Positions 1 through 5,555 of a DNA stretch of 5,555 bases are shown here, one piece after another. Origin of the DNA: Flavihumibacter sp. (GTDB lineage Bacteria; Bacteroidota; Bacteroidia; Chitinophagales; Chitinophagaceae); assembly GCA_025455285.1 (NCBI GenBank), contig JALOMU010000147.1:1-5555 (forward strand). The letters run 5' to 3'. The translations under genes were made by a program, and so were the position numbers. The first letter of the stretch is position 1; each line of letters begins with the position of its first letter. The notes below the pieces were generated by a model. That model did not search any database. It was given only the letters and a program-made list of their open reading frames with translations, and was not told the origin of the DNA.

Positions 1-1055
1 AACCTGGTTCCGTTGACCTGGAAGCAATTAAGGCTGCTGCCAATGGCGGACCTGTTGCAGCCGCCTCTGCAGCAGAGCCTGCACAACAGGATGCCCCAAG
101 TGCTGGAGCAGAAGCTGCTGGCGCAAGCCAGGAATCAACCACCAGCAACGGAAGATTAAAAGCATCTCCACTGGCCCGTAAACTGGCTGCTGAAAAAGGC
201 ATCAATTTACAACAGGTGCAGGGATCCGGAGACGGCGGAAGAATTGTAAAATCGGATATTGAAAGTTTCCAGCCTGGTAAAGCAGCACCAGCAGCTCCTG
301 CAACAACTGCTGCACCGGAAGCAAGCGCTCCGGCGCAATCGGCAAATACCACTACAAGTGGTGGATCCGGCCTGGTTAGTTTCGAGGATCGCCCTGTTTC
401 CCAGATGCGTAAAGTGATTGCGCGCCGCCTTGCTGAAAGCAAGTTCACAGCTCCCCACTTCTACCTGACCATGTCCATCGATATGGATAAGGCAGTTGCG
501 AGTCGTGCTCAACTCAATGAACTCGCTCCCGTTAAAATATCCTTCAATGATATGGTGCTTAAAGCAGTGGCAATTGCCCTCAAACAGCACCCGGTGGTAA
601 ACAGCAGCTGGCTGGGAGATACCATTCGTACCAATCACCATGTAAATGTTGGTGTGGCAGTGGCTGTTGACGAAGGATTGCTGGTACCGGTAGTACGGAA
701 TGCGGATACCAAAGGATTGGCGCAAATCGCTGCAGAAGTGAAAGACTATGCCGGTAAAGCCAAAGCAAAAAAATTGCAACCCTCCGATTGGGAAGGAAGT
801 ACGTTTACCATCAGCAACCTGGGTATGTTTGGAATTGATGAATTTACCGCAATCATCAATCCGCCGGATAGCTGTATTCTCGCCGTGGGTGCGATTCAGC
901 AGGTTCCGGTAGTGAAAAACGGAGCAGTGGTTCCCGGGAATGTAATGAAAGTGACCCTGAGTTGCGACCACCGGGTTGTGGATGGAGCATCAGGAGCGGC
1001 TTTCCTTCTAACTGTTAAAGGACTGCTGGAAGAACCTCTCAGAATGTTGATCTGA
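1..1055 (+). CDS. pdhC: Pyruvate dehydrogenase complex E2, dihydrolipoamide acetyltransferase (5'-truncated by window edge)
   Basis: This is the acyltransferase core of the pyruvate dehydrogenase complex; it moves the acetyl group from lipoyl-lysine to CoA in the cytoplasm. The frame is open from base 3, so the start and lipoyl domain(s) lie outside the window. What remains, in order: a short stretch (3-50) resembling the end of a lipoyl domain; an Ala/Gln/Glu-rich flexible linker; a peripheral subunit-binding domain at about 162-269 (SPLARKLA, GSGDGGRIVKSDI); a second Ala/Pro linker (270-375); and the catalytic domain to the stop. The catalytic domain has the motifs RKVIARRL, TAPHFYLT and NLGMFGIDEF, and the active-site signature DHRVVDGASGA (His at 969-971, Asp at 981-983). 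The PHFYL and NLGMFG motifs match the DLAT-like PDH E2 rather than the 2-oxoglutarate dehydrogenase E2, although automatic annotation often calls these odhB. The gene is intact at its 3' end and followed by its own terminator. The function is secure; the symbol is conventional. Confidence 0.96.
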   Translation, partial: PGSVDLEAIKAAANGGPVAAASAAEPAQQDAPSAGAEAAGASQESTTSNGRLKASPLARKLAAEKGINLQQVQGSGDGGRIVKSDIESFQPGKAAPAAPATTAAPEASAPAQSANTTTSGGSGLVSFEDRPVSQMRKVIARRLAESKFTAPHFYLTMSIDMDKAVASRAQLNELAPVKISFNDMVLKAVAIALKQHPVVNSSWLGDTIRTNHHVNVGVAVAVDEGLLVPVVRNADTKGLAQIAAEVKDYAGKAKAKKLQPSDWEGSTFTISNLGMFGIDEFTAIINPPDSCILAVGAIQQVPVVKNGAVVPGNVMKVTLSCDHRVVDGASGAAFLLTVKGLLEEPLRMLI

Positions 1056-1063
1056 TATATCAG
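1052..1063. repeat. 12-bp perfect palindrome over the E2 stop codon
   Basis: CTGATATATCAG is its own reverse complement and contains the E2 stop codon (1053-1055). It lies just before the terminator hairpin, between two convergent genes. It may add a weak hairpin to either 3' end or may be chance; no role can be shown from one copy. Confidence 0.35.
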
Positions 1064-1072
1064 TACCAGATA

Positions 1073-2536
1073 TTAACAACCCGCTCTAACCGGCGGGTTT
1101 TTTCTTGCCCAACTCCAGCTGGAATATACCAGGAATCCCAGTGCAGCAACAAAGAGTGTTGGTAAAACCAGGGTCGCAGGCCTGGCTGGATTGGGCAATC
1201 CCTGCCAGGAAGGCTGGTTTTCAAGTCCCGGAATCAGTTCCAGCAGGTCCGTCAGTTCTTCCGATTGAAAAAAGTATCCAATGCCGGCCTTTTGTAAACA
1301 GGGATGATCGCGTCGACTGGCACTCACATAAATGATATTGGTAGGCGGAAGCTGATAACGGTCGTGGATATGCGCAAATAAATTTTCTTTACCATACTGC
1401 TCACCATCCAGGAAATATGGAGCAATTTCCAGATCACCGGTAATAATACCGTCTTTCAGCATTAAGTTATTGCTCATGACAAAATCTATCCCCAGTTTGT
1501 TTTTTATATGATTTGCTACACATGTAAAAAGTTCTGAGACCAGGCCAATCTTGTATCCTTTCTTTTTTAATTCTGAAATCACCTGCGTAATGCCTTTTAC
1601 CAGGGGCATATCATCAGCGATTTCGAGTAGTTCGGGCATGCTTACTCCTTTGAACTGAGCGGCAATAGATTTTAGCTTTTCATGGGCTGGTGAAGCACTC
1701 GAAACAATAGGCAGTAATTCTTCGGTTAGCCCTAGCTGTTGGGATACTGCAGCAAGATAACGTCCGTCAAGCACCACTCCATCCATTTCGAGCAGCACCA
1801 TTTTCTCAATCTGATCAACTGATTCCAATACCGAGGTTTCCAGTTGACGACTGATGATGTTGATCTCTCCAATAGTTGCCAGACTTTGCAGACCTTCTGC
1901 ACTGGCTTTTTGCAAAATGGTTCGGGATACCTGTTTAGACATTTTTCCCAATTGTTCCAGGCTCTGCATCGCATTCTGCACCCTTCCAATGTTTACTTCT
2001 TCTATACGTGCACCCAATTTATGTACATCAATGAGTAAGCCGATATCTACACCATAATCTTTTTCAAAGCCAACTTGTAACAATAAGTCTTTTTTGGCTG
2101 CGATCATCCCACTCAAGGGCTGATCAAGATGACTCAATTCGGGGAATAAAATACTCAATAAAGGTTTCGCTACCAGTTGAGTAACCCGTCCGGCCTGTCT
2201 TGTGAAACAGGATTTTGCAAAATCAGCCCTTCCTTCGAGGATCGGTGCAGCCAACAGGTCTACAATATTGGGAGGATAGGTGGTAATGTCACCATCCAGG
2301 TAAAGGATGATGTCAAATTTTGAAGCCAGCAGGCCTTCCCGCATGGAAAGTCCCTTGCCACGCTGGCTGCTGGTAAGTATCCGAACCGATTCTTTCAGCG
2401 CTTCTGTTATCGTATTGTCCGTGGAATTGTCATCAACAACAATGATCTCATGCGGAAGGCTGGTTTTACGAATGGTTTTAACCACTTTTCGAATCGTTGC
2501 TCCTTCATTCAGAACAGGTATTATAACTGAGACCAT
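1073..2536 (-). CDS. GpgS-like glycosyltransferase fused to a degenerate SerB-like HAD domain, with C-terminal membrane anchor
   Basis: The protein has 487 aa and three parts. Residues 1-210 are a GT-A glycosyltransferase domain: SVIIPVLNEGATI, VVDDNSTDNT, RGKG (59-62), and DGD at 81-83 as the metal/nucleotide motif. The block GRVTQLVAKPLL...PEL...QPLSG...YGVDIGLLID resembles glucosyl-3-phosphoglycerate synthase (GpgS, GT81). Residues 245-425 resemble phosphoserine-phosphatase HAD proteins: helical C1-type cap, motif II serine (GLVSE, Ser334), Lys383 and the Q-K-A-G-I-G tail of motif IV. However, motif I is EMDGV instead of DxDG(T/V) (Glu250), and motif IV reads SASRRD where SerB has GDGAND, so phosphatase activity is doubtful. 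Residues 455-473 form one hydrophobic helix, followed by a basic tail. In known systems the glucosylglycerate synthase and phosphatase act in sequence, which makes the fusion suggestive, but donor and acceptor are not known here. The start is the first ATG, with no clear Shine-Dalgarno. The stop is 17 nt from the convergent E2 stop. Confidence 0.85.
   Translation of the reverse strand: MVSVIIPVLNEGATIRKVVKTIRKTSLPHEIIVVDDNSTDNTITEALKESVRILTSSQRGKGLSMREGLLASKFDIILYLDGDITTYPPNIVDLLAAPILEGRADFAKSCFTRQAGRVTQLVAKPLLSILFPELSHLDQPLSGMIAAKKDLLLQVGFEKDYGVDIGLLIDVHKLGARIEEVNIGRVQNAMQSLEQLGKMSKQVSRTILQKASAEGLQSLATIGEINIISRQLETSVLESVDQIEKMVLLEMDGVVLDGRYLAAVSQQLGLTEELLPIVSSASPAHEKLKSIAAQFKGVSMPELLEIADDMPLVKGITQVISELKKKGYKIGLVSELFTCVANHIKNKLGIDFVMSNNLMLKDGIITGDLEIAPYFLDGEQYGKENLFAHIHDRYQLPPTNIIYVSASRRDHPCLQKAGIGYFFQSEELTDLLELIPGLENQPSWQGLPNPARPATLVLPTLFVAALGFLVYSSWSWARKNPPVRAGC
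1078..1103 (+). terminator. Intrinsic terminator of the E2 gene
   Basis: A perfect 7-bp stem, AACCCGC (1078-1084) with GCGGGTT (1093-1099), encloses an 8-nt loop and runs into a T tract (1098-1103). It starts 23 nt after the E2 stop. On the minus strand the same hairpin is followed only by a broken T run, so it should act mainly on plus-strand transcripts. It lies wholly inside the coding end of the convergent glycosyltransferase gene. Confidence 0.8.
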
Positions 2537-2564
2537 AGCTAAGGTTTTTGATTCTTCCGGTTGA

Positions 2565-2572
2565 TAAAGTTA
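2565..2572 (-). promoter_or_regulatory. Possible -7 element for the glycosyltransferase gene
   Basis: On the minus strand this reads TAACTTTA, seven of eight matches to the Bacteroidota -7 consensus TAnnTTTG, and would give a leader of about 20 nt. No convincing TTG element is seen at the usual -33 distance, so this is only a candidate. Confidence 0.25.
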
Positions 2573-2650
2573 TCGCCAATAAAAGCGATTCATCTGCCTT
2601 AAAGAGTAAGGTGCCCGGATTTAATCGAATTTTCATGCCAGAAACCAGAG

Positions 2651-2683
2651 TTTGATTTGGGATGCCTGATATGTTGTAATTTG
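2651..2683 (+). promoter_or_regulatory. Possible Bacteroidota-type promoter for the lipoprotein gene
   Basis: Two TTTG boxes (2651-2654 and 2656-2659) lie 17-22 nt ahead of TAATTTG (2677-2683). That element is one base shorter than the -7 consensus TAnnTTTG. A start of transcription near 2690 would leave a short A-rich leader before the ATG at 2702. It also argues against the in-frame TTG at 2657 as the start codon, since that codon would be part of the -33 region. Confidence 0.3.
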
Positions 2684-2701
2684 TATAAAATAAAAAAATA
2701 T

Positions 2702-3838
2702 ATGAAGTGCTGGCGGATTCTATATGTCCTCGCCTTCCTGGTAGTAGGTTGTGGTGGTTCGGGCCGGTTAAATAAATACTATACAGAAGAAGATCGCGCC
2801 GTACTTGACCTCATTGCACAGGTCAAAAAAGAACCCAATGACAAGGCAGGTATCCGTTTGTTATCGGATGCTTATGAAGCCGCTTTTCAGAAAAGAGCCA
2901 GGATGGCGCAGCCTTATGGCGGCAGCCAGGCCGGTGATCAGTATATGCAGCAGGTCAAGGAATGGCAGGTAATTGGCCAAATGTATGAGCAGATTCAGGC
3001 CATTCCGCAGGTGGTAAAAGAATTTCCTCGCTTGCCAGATCCCCGGCCACAGGAACAACTGGCACGCCAGCAGGCTGCCGAACAATACTACCAGGCGGGA
3101 CGTGCTTATATGGGGTACAATACCCGCCAGCAGGCACAGCAGGCCTATGATTTTTTTGAGAAAGCAAACAAAGTCTGGCCTGGTTACAAAGATGTAAACC
3201 AGCAACTTCAACTGGCAGCAGAAAGAGCACTTACCCGGGTATTGGTTAATCCGGTTAACTATAACCGTTATGGATTTGGTTATTGGGGATTTCAAAACGA
3301 CTGGTTGCAGCAGCAGATGGTCAGGGACCTGAATGCCCGCGCGTTTCGAAATGTTCGTTTTTTTACAGAGTGGGAATTAAGAGCACAACAATTGGTGCCG
3401 GATAAAATTGTGGACCTGGACTTTGTGGAATTGTTTGTAGACAGGGTGCATGCAGAACGCCGTCAATACGAAAGAGTGAAAAAAATTAAAACCGGAGAAA
3501 CCAAATCCAAACCACCTCAGCCGGTTTATACCACTGTCAGGGCTACCGTTTTTGTTGAACGACAATATATGACCAGTTATGCCACGCTGGAATGCCGGAT
3601 TTATGACCGCCTTAGCAACCAGAACAGCTTATACGATCGTTTTCCTGAACGAATCAACTGGACACAGGAGCGTGCCCGGTTTACAGGAGATCGCAGGGCC
3701 CTGGAACCAGCAGATATTGCGATGCTGAACAATCGATGGAATGATTATCCTCCTACGCGTGAACAAATCGCGGATCAATTAATAAGGGCTACTTATCAGC
3801 AGTTGTTAAGCAGGATCAACACTGGGGTGAGTTTTTAA
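2702..3838 (+). CDS. Putative lipoprotein with TPR-like helical region, function unknown
   Basis: The product is a 378-aa protein exported by Sec and lipidated. Residues 1-17 are a short type II signal peptide: basic Lys2/Arg5, hydrophobic core, lipobox VVGC with Cys17 as the lipidated residue. This fixes the start at the ATG at 2702; the frame is open further up to a TTG at 2657, but that would put a Cys-rich, charged extension before the signal. Residues 25-180 are mostly helical and Gln/Ala-rich, and about 121-175 looks like one or two TPR-type helix pairs (AEQYYQAGRAYM, AQQAYDFFEKANKVWPGY). Residues 235-335 look like an alternating beta region (IVDLDFVELFVDRV, TTVRATVFVERQYM, YATLECRIYD) ending in RARFTGDRRALEPAD; 350-378 is helical. 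The layout resembles lipoproteins of unknown function common in Bacteroidota, and no enzyme motif is seen. It is transcribed divergently from the glycosyltransferase and converges with the rhomboid gene 7 nt away. A role in envelope assembly is only a guess. Confidence 0.85.
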   Translation: MKCWRILYVLAFLVVGCGGSGRLNKYYTEEDRAVLDLIAQVKKEPNDKAGIRLLSDAYEAAFQKRARMAQPYGGSQAGDQYMQQVKEWQVIGQMYEQIQAIPQVVKEFPRLPDPRPQEQLARQQAAEQYYQAGRAYMGYNTRQQAQQAYDFFEKANKVWPGYKDVNQQLQLAAERALTRVLVNPVNYNRYGFGYWGFQNDWLQQQMVRDLNARAFRNVRFFTEWELRAQQLVPDKIVDLDFVELFVDRVHAERRQYERVKKIKTGETKSKPPQPVYTTVRATVFVERQYMTSYATLECRIYDRLSNQNSLYDRFPERINWTQERARFTGDRRALEPADIAMLNNRWNDYPPTREQIADQLIRATYQQLLSRINTGVSF

Positions 3839-3845
3839 ACGCCAC

Positions 3846-4622
3846 TTATCTTCTGCGATAAATCCACTGCTGCTGGGTTTGCTTTGGTGGTACAGGTTTA
3901 CCCCGGTCGAAGAATTTGATCAGTAGAAATCCAGCTGCGAATCCCCCGATATGTGCAGCATACGCCACTCCATCTGACTGGCCGGATAAACTGCCGAATC
4001 CACTCACCAATTGCAAACCAATCCACATGCCCAATGCAATCCAGGACGGAATGGCAATAATAAACCACCCAACCAATGCATTTACCCTTCTGGTTGGATA
4101 CAGCAGTAAATAGCCGCCCATAACGCCCGAAATGGCACCAGATGCACCCAGGCTTGGAATCATCGGGTCTGCACCGGCAAACTGGGTGAATAATACATGA
4201 GAAAGCGAAGCAATAATTCCGGTTAACAGGTAAAAGAGCAGGTAACGGCCATGGCCCAGCCGATTTTCCAGGTTATCTCCAAAGATCCACAGATAAAGCA
4301 TATTACCTGCGATATGCGCAATACCGCCATGCATGAACATGGATGTGATCAGGGTCAGGTAAACCGGAATGGGAGTTGGCTGCAGTCCGGGCACCTGGAA
4401 AGTTTGACCACTTGCCATATCCCGTATCAATTTGCCTTCCGTTATTAGATCGTTATTGGTAAGAATCTCTGCCGGTACGGTAGAAAACGCATAGGTAAAT
4501 CCGATATTGGATCCCAATCCCTGTAAGAATACAAAGACAAAAATGTTCAGCGCGATCAATCCCCAGGTAATGAAAGGAGTAATATGCCGGTCGCTGTTAT
4601 CGTCAGAAATTGGAAAAAGCAT
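3846..4622 (-). CDS. Rhomboid family intramembrane serine protease
   Basis: This inner-membrane protease cleaves transmembrane substrates within the bilayer. With the start at 4622 it has 258 aa, beginning MLFPISDDNSDR, a typical opening for this family. Visible features: a first membrane helix at about 15-36; a long loop (about 40-84) typical of the bacterial group; HGGIAHIAGNML with His103 and Asn107; then WIFGDNLENRLGHGRYL; the catalytic serine in GASGAISG (Ser161); and the catalytic histidine in AAHIGGFAAG (His224). All dyad residues are present, so it should be active. About six helices are expected. The cytoplasmic tail is Gln/Arg-rich (QQQWIYRRR). The frame extends upstream to a TTG at 4667, but those 15 extra codons are simply the translation of a terminator hairpin and its T tract, so I reject them. 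The substrate is unknown. Neighbours are a lipoprotein gene (convergent) and porT (same strand, separated by a terminator). Confidence 0.94.
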   Translation of the reverse strand: MLFPISDDNSDRHITPFITWGLIALNIFVFVFLQGLGSNIGFTYAFSTVPAEILTNNDLITEGKLIRDMASGQTFQVPGLQPTPIPVYLTLITSMFMHGGIAHIAGNMLYLWIFGDNLENRLGHGRYLLFYLLTGIIASLSHVLFTQFAGADPMIPSLGASGAISGVMGGYLLLYPTRRVNALVGWFIIAIPSWIALGMWIGLQLVSGFGSLSGQSDGVAYAAHIGGFAAGFLLIKFFDRGKPVPPKQTQQQWIYRRR

Positions 4623-4640
4623 GAAATGGCTTGATTGATT

Positions 4641-4672
4641 AAAAAAAAGAACCGTTGGTTGGGCCAACGGTT
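4641..4672 (-). terminator. Strong intrinsic terminator between porT and the rhomboid gene
   Basis: Read on the minus strand, AACCGTTGG and CCAACGGTT form a perfect 9-bp stem (4664-4672 with 4650-4658) around a 5-nt loop. One base later comes a run of eight T (4648-4641). It lies about 90 nt after the porT stop and only 18 nt before the rhomboid ATG. The plus-strand side lacks a good T run, so direction is clear. It most simply ends the porT transcript; because it is so close to the next start it could also act as a leader terminator for the rhomboid gene. Confidence 0.9.
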
Positions 4673-4759
4673 TGATTCTCTATTTAGATACCTGCTATAC
4701 CAGTAAAATTTGTACTAGTAAATTAAGGTATTTAAGGCAGTAAAAAAAATCTGCGGCAA

Positions 4760-5521
4760 TTAGCCTTCGAAGATTAATGAAAAGACAATCTGGCGGCTCT
4801 GGATGCGGTCAATCACATTCGAGAATTTCAGATCCGGGTCACGTGCATGCACATTGCTGATCCCATTACTGATTTTGATCTCCGGTGAAAAAATAAACAT
4901 TTTGTTATAGAAATTAAATCCAATGCCGGCTTCAATACCCATGTCGGCTTTTTTCAATTTCACAAAATTTTCCGCGTTTCGACTATTGGCTTTGGAAGTA
5001 AGATCCGTTTCGAATTTCACCCCACCCATCATGTATACCCGAAAATTGCCAATCCGGTCGGATTTGAGTTTTAACTGGATAGGCACCCCCAATAGAATGG
5101 ATTCAACCTGCTGATTCATCACCGGCGCCTCGTCATTGCTGGTGTTGGGATATTTCAGGTTGTAGTTGATCGACTTGTTTACAAACAATAACTGTGGAAA
5201 AACCACCCTTGCTTCAAATCGGTGATTGATCCGAAAGGTATGCATGCCACCGATCCCGAAACCGAAACTGTTGTTCGGGTTACTGACCATCACACTGTCG
5301 TATTGGAGAAAACGGGGATGCTGATTGAACTGGAACCGGTTGGAGGTTCCCATGATCACAATCCCGATATGATACCACTTGTCGTCATTGTCGGGCAGGT
5401 TAATGGTATTTCGCAATTGAGCATGCCCATCTGTTGCCTGAAACAGCAGTATCAAACTGAATAATAGGGAAAAACAAACACCCGGCATCCTGAACGGGCT
5501 AACCTTCATAACTGCATACAT
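4760..5521 (-). CDS. porT: PorT-like outer-membrane beta-barrel protein (type IX secretion/gliding)
   Basis: PorT proteins are small outer-membrane barrels needed for type IX secretion in Porphyromonas gingivalis and gliding Flavobacterium. The product is 253 aa from the ATG at 5521, or 249 aa from the ATG at 5509 (MKVSPFR), which gives a more usual signal peptide; neither has a Shine-Dalgarno site. The signal has a hydrophobic core (GVCFSLLFSLILLF) and a signal peptidase I site in DGHA/QLR. The mature part shows alternating strands with aromatic girdles: YHIGIVIMGTSNRFQF, GFGIGGMHTFRI, FEARVVFPQLLF, ILLGVPIQLKLKS, FRVYMMGGVKFETDL and ADMGIEAGIGFNFY, ending QIVFSLIFEG as a last barrel strand. 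The order of features and the G-V-P-I-Q-L-K-L strand fit the PorT family; a generic porin-family barrel is the alternative. In other Bacteroidota porT commonly follows ubiE; the window ends 34 nt upstream, so this cannot be seen. No clear promoter was found in those 34 nt. Confidence 0.82.
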   Translation of the reverse strand: MYAVMKVSPFRMPGVCFSLLFSLILLFQATDGHAQLRNTINLPDNDDKWYHIGIVIMGTSNRFQFNQHPRFLQYDSVMVSNPNNSFGFGIGGMHTFRINHRFEARVVFPQLLFVNKSINYNLKYPNTSNDEAPVMNQQVESILLGVPIQLKLKSDRIGNFRVYMMGGVKFETDLTSKANSRNAENFVKLKKADMGIEAGIGFNFYNKMFIFSPEIKISNGISNVHARDPDLKFSNVIDRIQSRQIVFSLIFEG

Positions 5522-5555
5522 ACGTAAAAATCGAACTATAGGCTGGTGTTTGGCT

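Noticed and set aside
207..971. Long open frame on the minus strand opposite the E2 gene
   Set aside because: It is a codon-bias shadow: Cys/His/Arg-rich, no recognisable domain, and fully inside a well-conserved gene on the other strand.
2572..2589. ATCGC/GCGAT inverted repeat in the divergent intergenic region, possible operator
   Set aside because: Only 5 bp per arm with an 8-nt spacer; expected by chance and not linked to any visible regulator.
2657..2701. TTG start 15 codons upstream of the lipoprotein ATG
   Set aside because: It would place a Cys-rich, lysine-containing segment before the signal peptide and overlap the likely promoter; the ATG at 2702 gives a normal lipoprotein signal.
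2861..3295. Open frame on the minus strand within the lipoprotein gene
   Set aside because: No signal, domain or sensible composition; it lies opposite a gene with a clear lipobox and consistent coding pattern.
4623..4667. In-frame N-terminal extension of the rhomboid gene from a TTG at 4667
   Set aside because: The 15 codons are the terminator hairpin and its T tract; the protein from the ATG at 4622 starts as the family usually does.
4737..4754. A8 run flanked by GCAG/CTGC just after the porT stop, as a first terminator
   Set aside because: The stem is 4 bp with the T run in the loop, not after a GC-rich stem; the hairpin at 4641-4672 is far better.
5522..5555. TATAGTTC-like sequence before porT as a promoter
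   Set aside because: It is a poor match to TAnnTTTG and the -33 region is beyond or at the window edge; porT may also be transcribed from a gene upstream.

Overview
The window looks like a chromosomal segment of a member of the Bacteroidota, most like the Chitinophagaceae. The evidence is a PorT-type type IX secretion barrel, a Bacteroidota-type lipoprotein, weak or absent Shine-Dalgarno sites before every start, short A/T-rich leaders, and an E2 subunit of the long DLAT-like kind. No mobile element, tRNA, rRNA or CRISPR array is visible, and all five genes have ordinary housekeeping-type coding sequence. The family assignment is inference from protein style, not from a database match.

Layout, left to right. 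(1) The 3' part of the pyruvate dehydrogenase E2 gene (+) ends at 1055 and is followed by a strong intrinsic terminator. (2) Convergent to it is a 487-codon gene (-) that fuses a GpgS-like family-2/81 glycosyltransferase domain, a SerB-like HAD domain that has lost key catalytic residues, and a C-terminal membrane anchor. Its last codons are the E2 terminator read on the other strand. (3) A 165-nt divergent intergenic region leads to a 378-aa lipoprotein (+) with a TPR-like helical half and an uncharacterised C-terminal half. (4) Only 7 nt beyond its stop lies the end of a convergent rhomboid intramembrane serine protease (-) with Ser/His catalytic residues intact. (5) A textbook intrinsic terminator (-) sits 18 nt before the rhomboid start and ends the transcript of (6) a PorT-like outer-membrane barrel protein (-) that runs almost to the window edge.

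The genes do not form one pathway. Central metabolism (PDH), a possible glucosylglycerate-type or other glycosylation enzyme, and three cell-envelope proteins lie side by side, with strand switches making most of them separate transcription units. The most unusual items are the glycosyltransferase/HAD/TM fusion with a degraded phosphatase active site, and the two places where an intrinsic terminator intrudes on an open reading frame: the C-terminal tail of the fusion protein, and the false N-terminal extension of the rhomboid gene.
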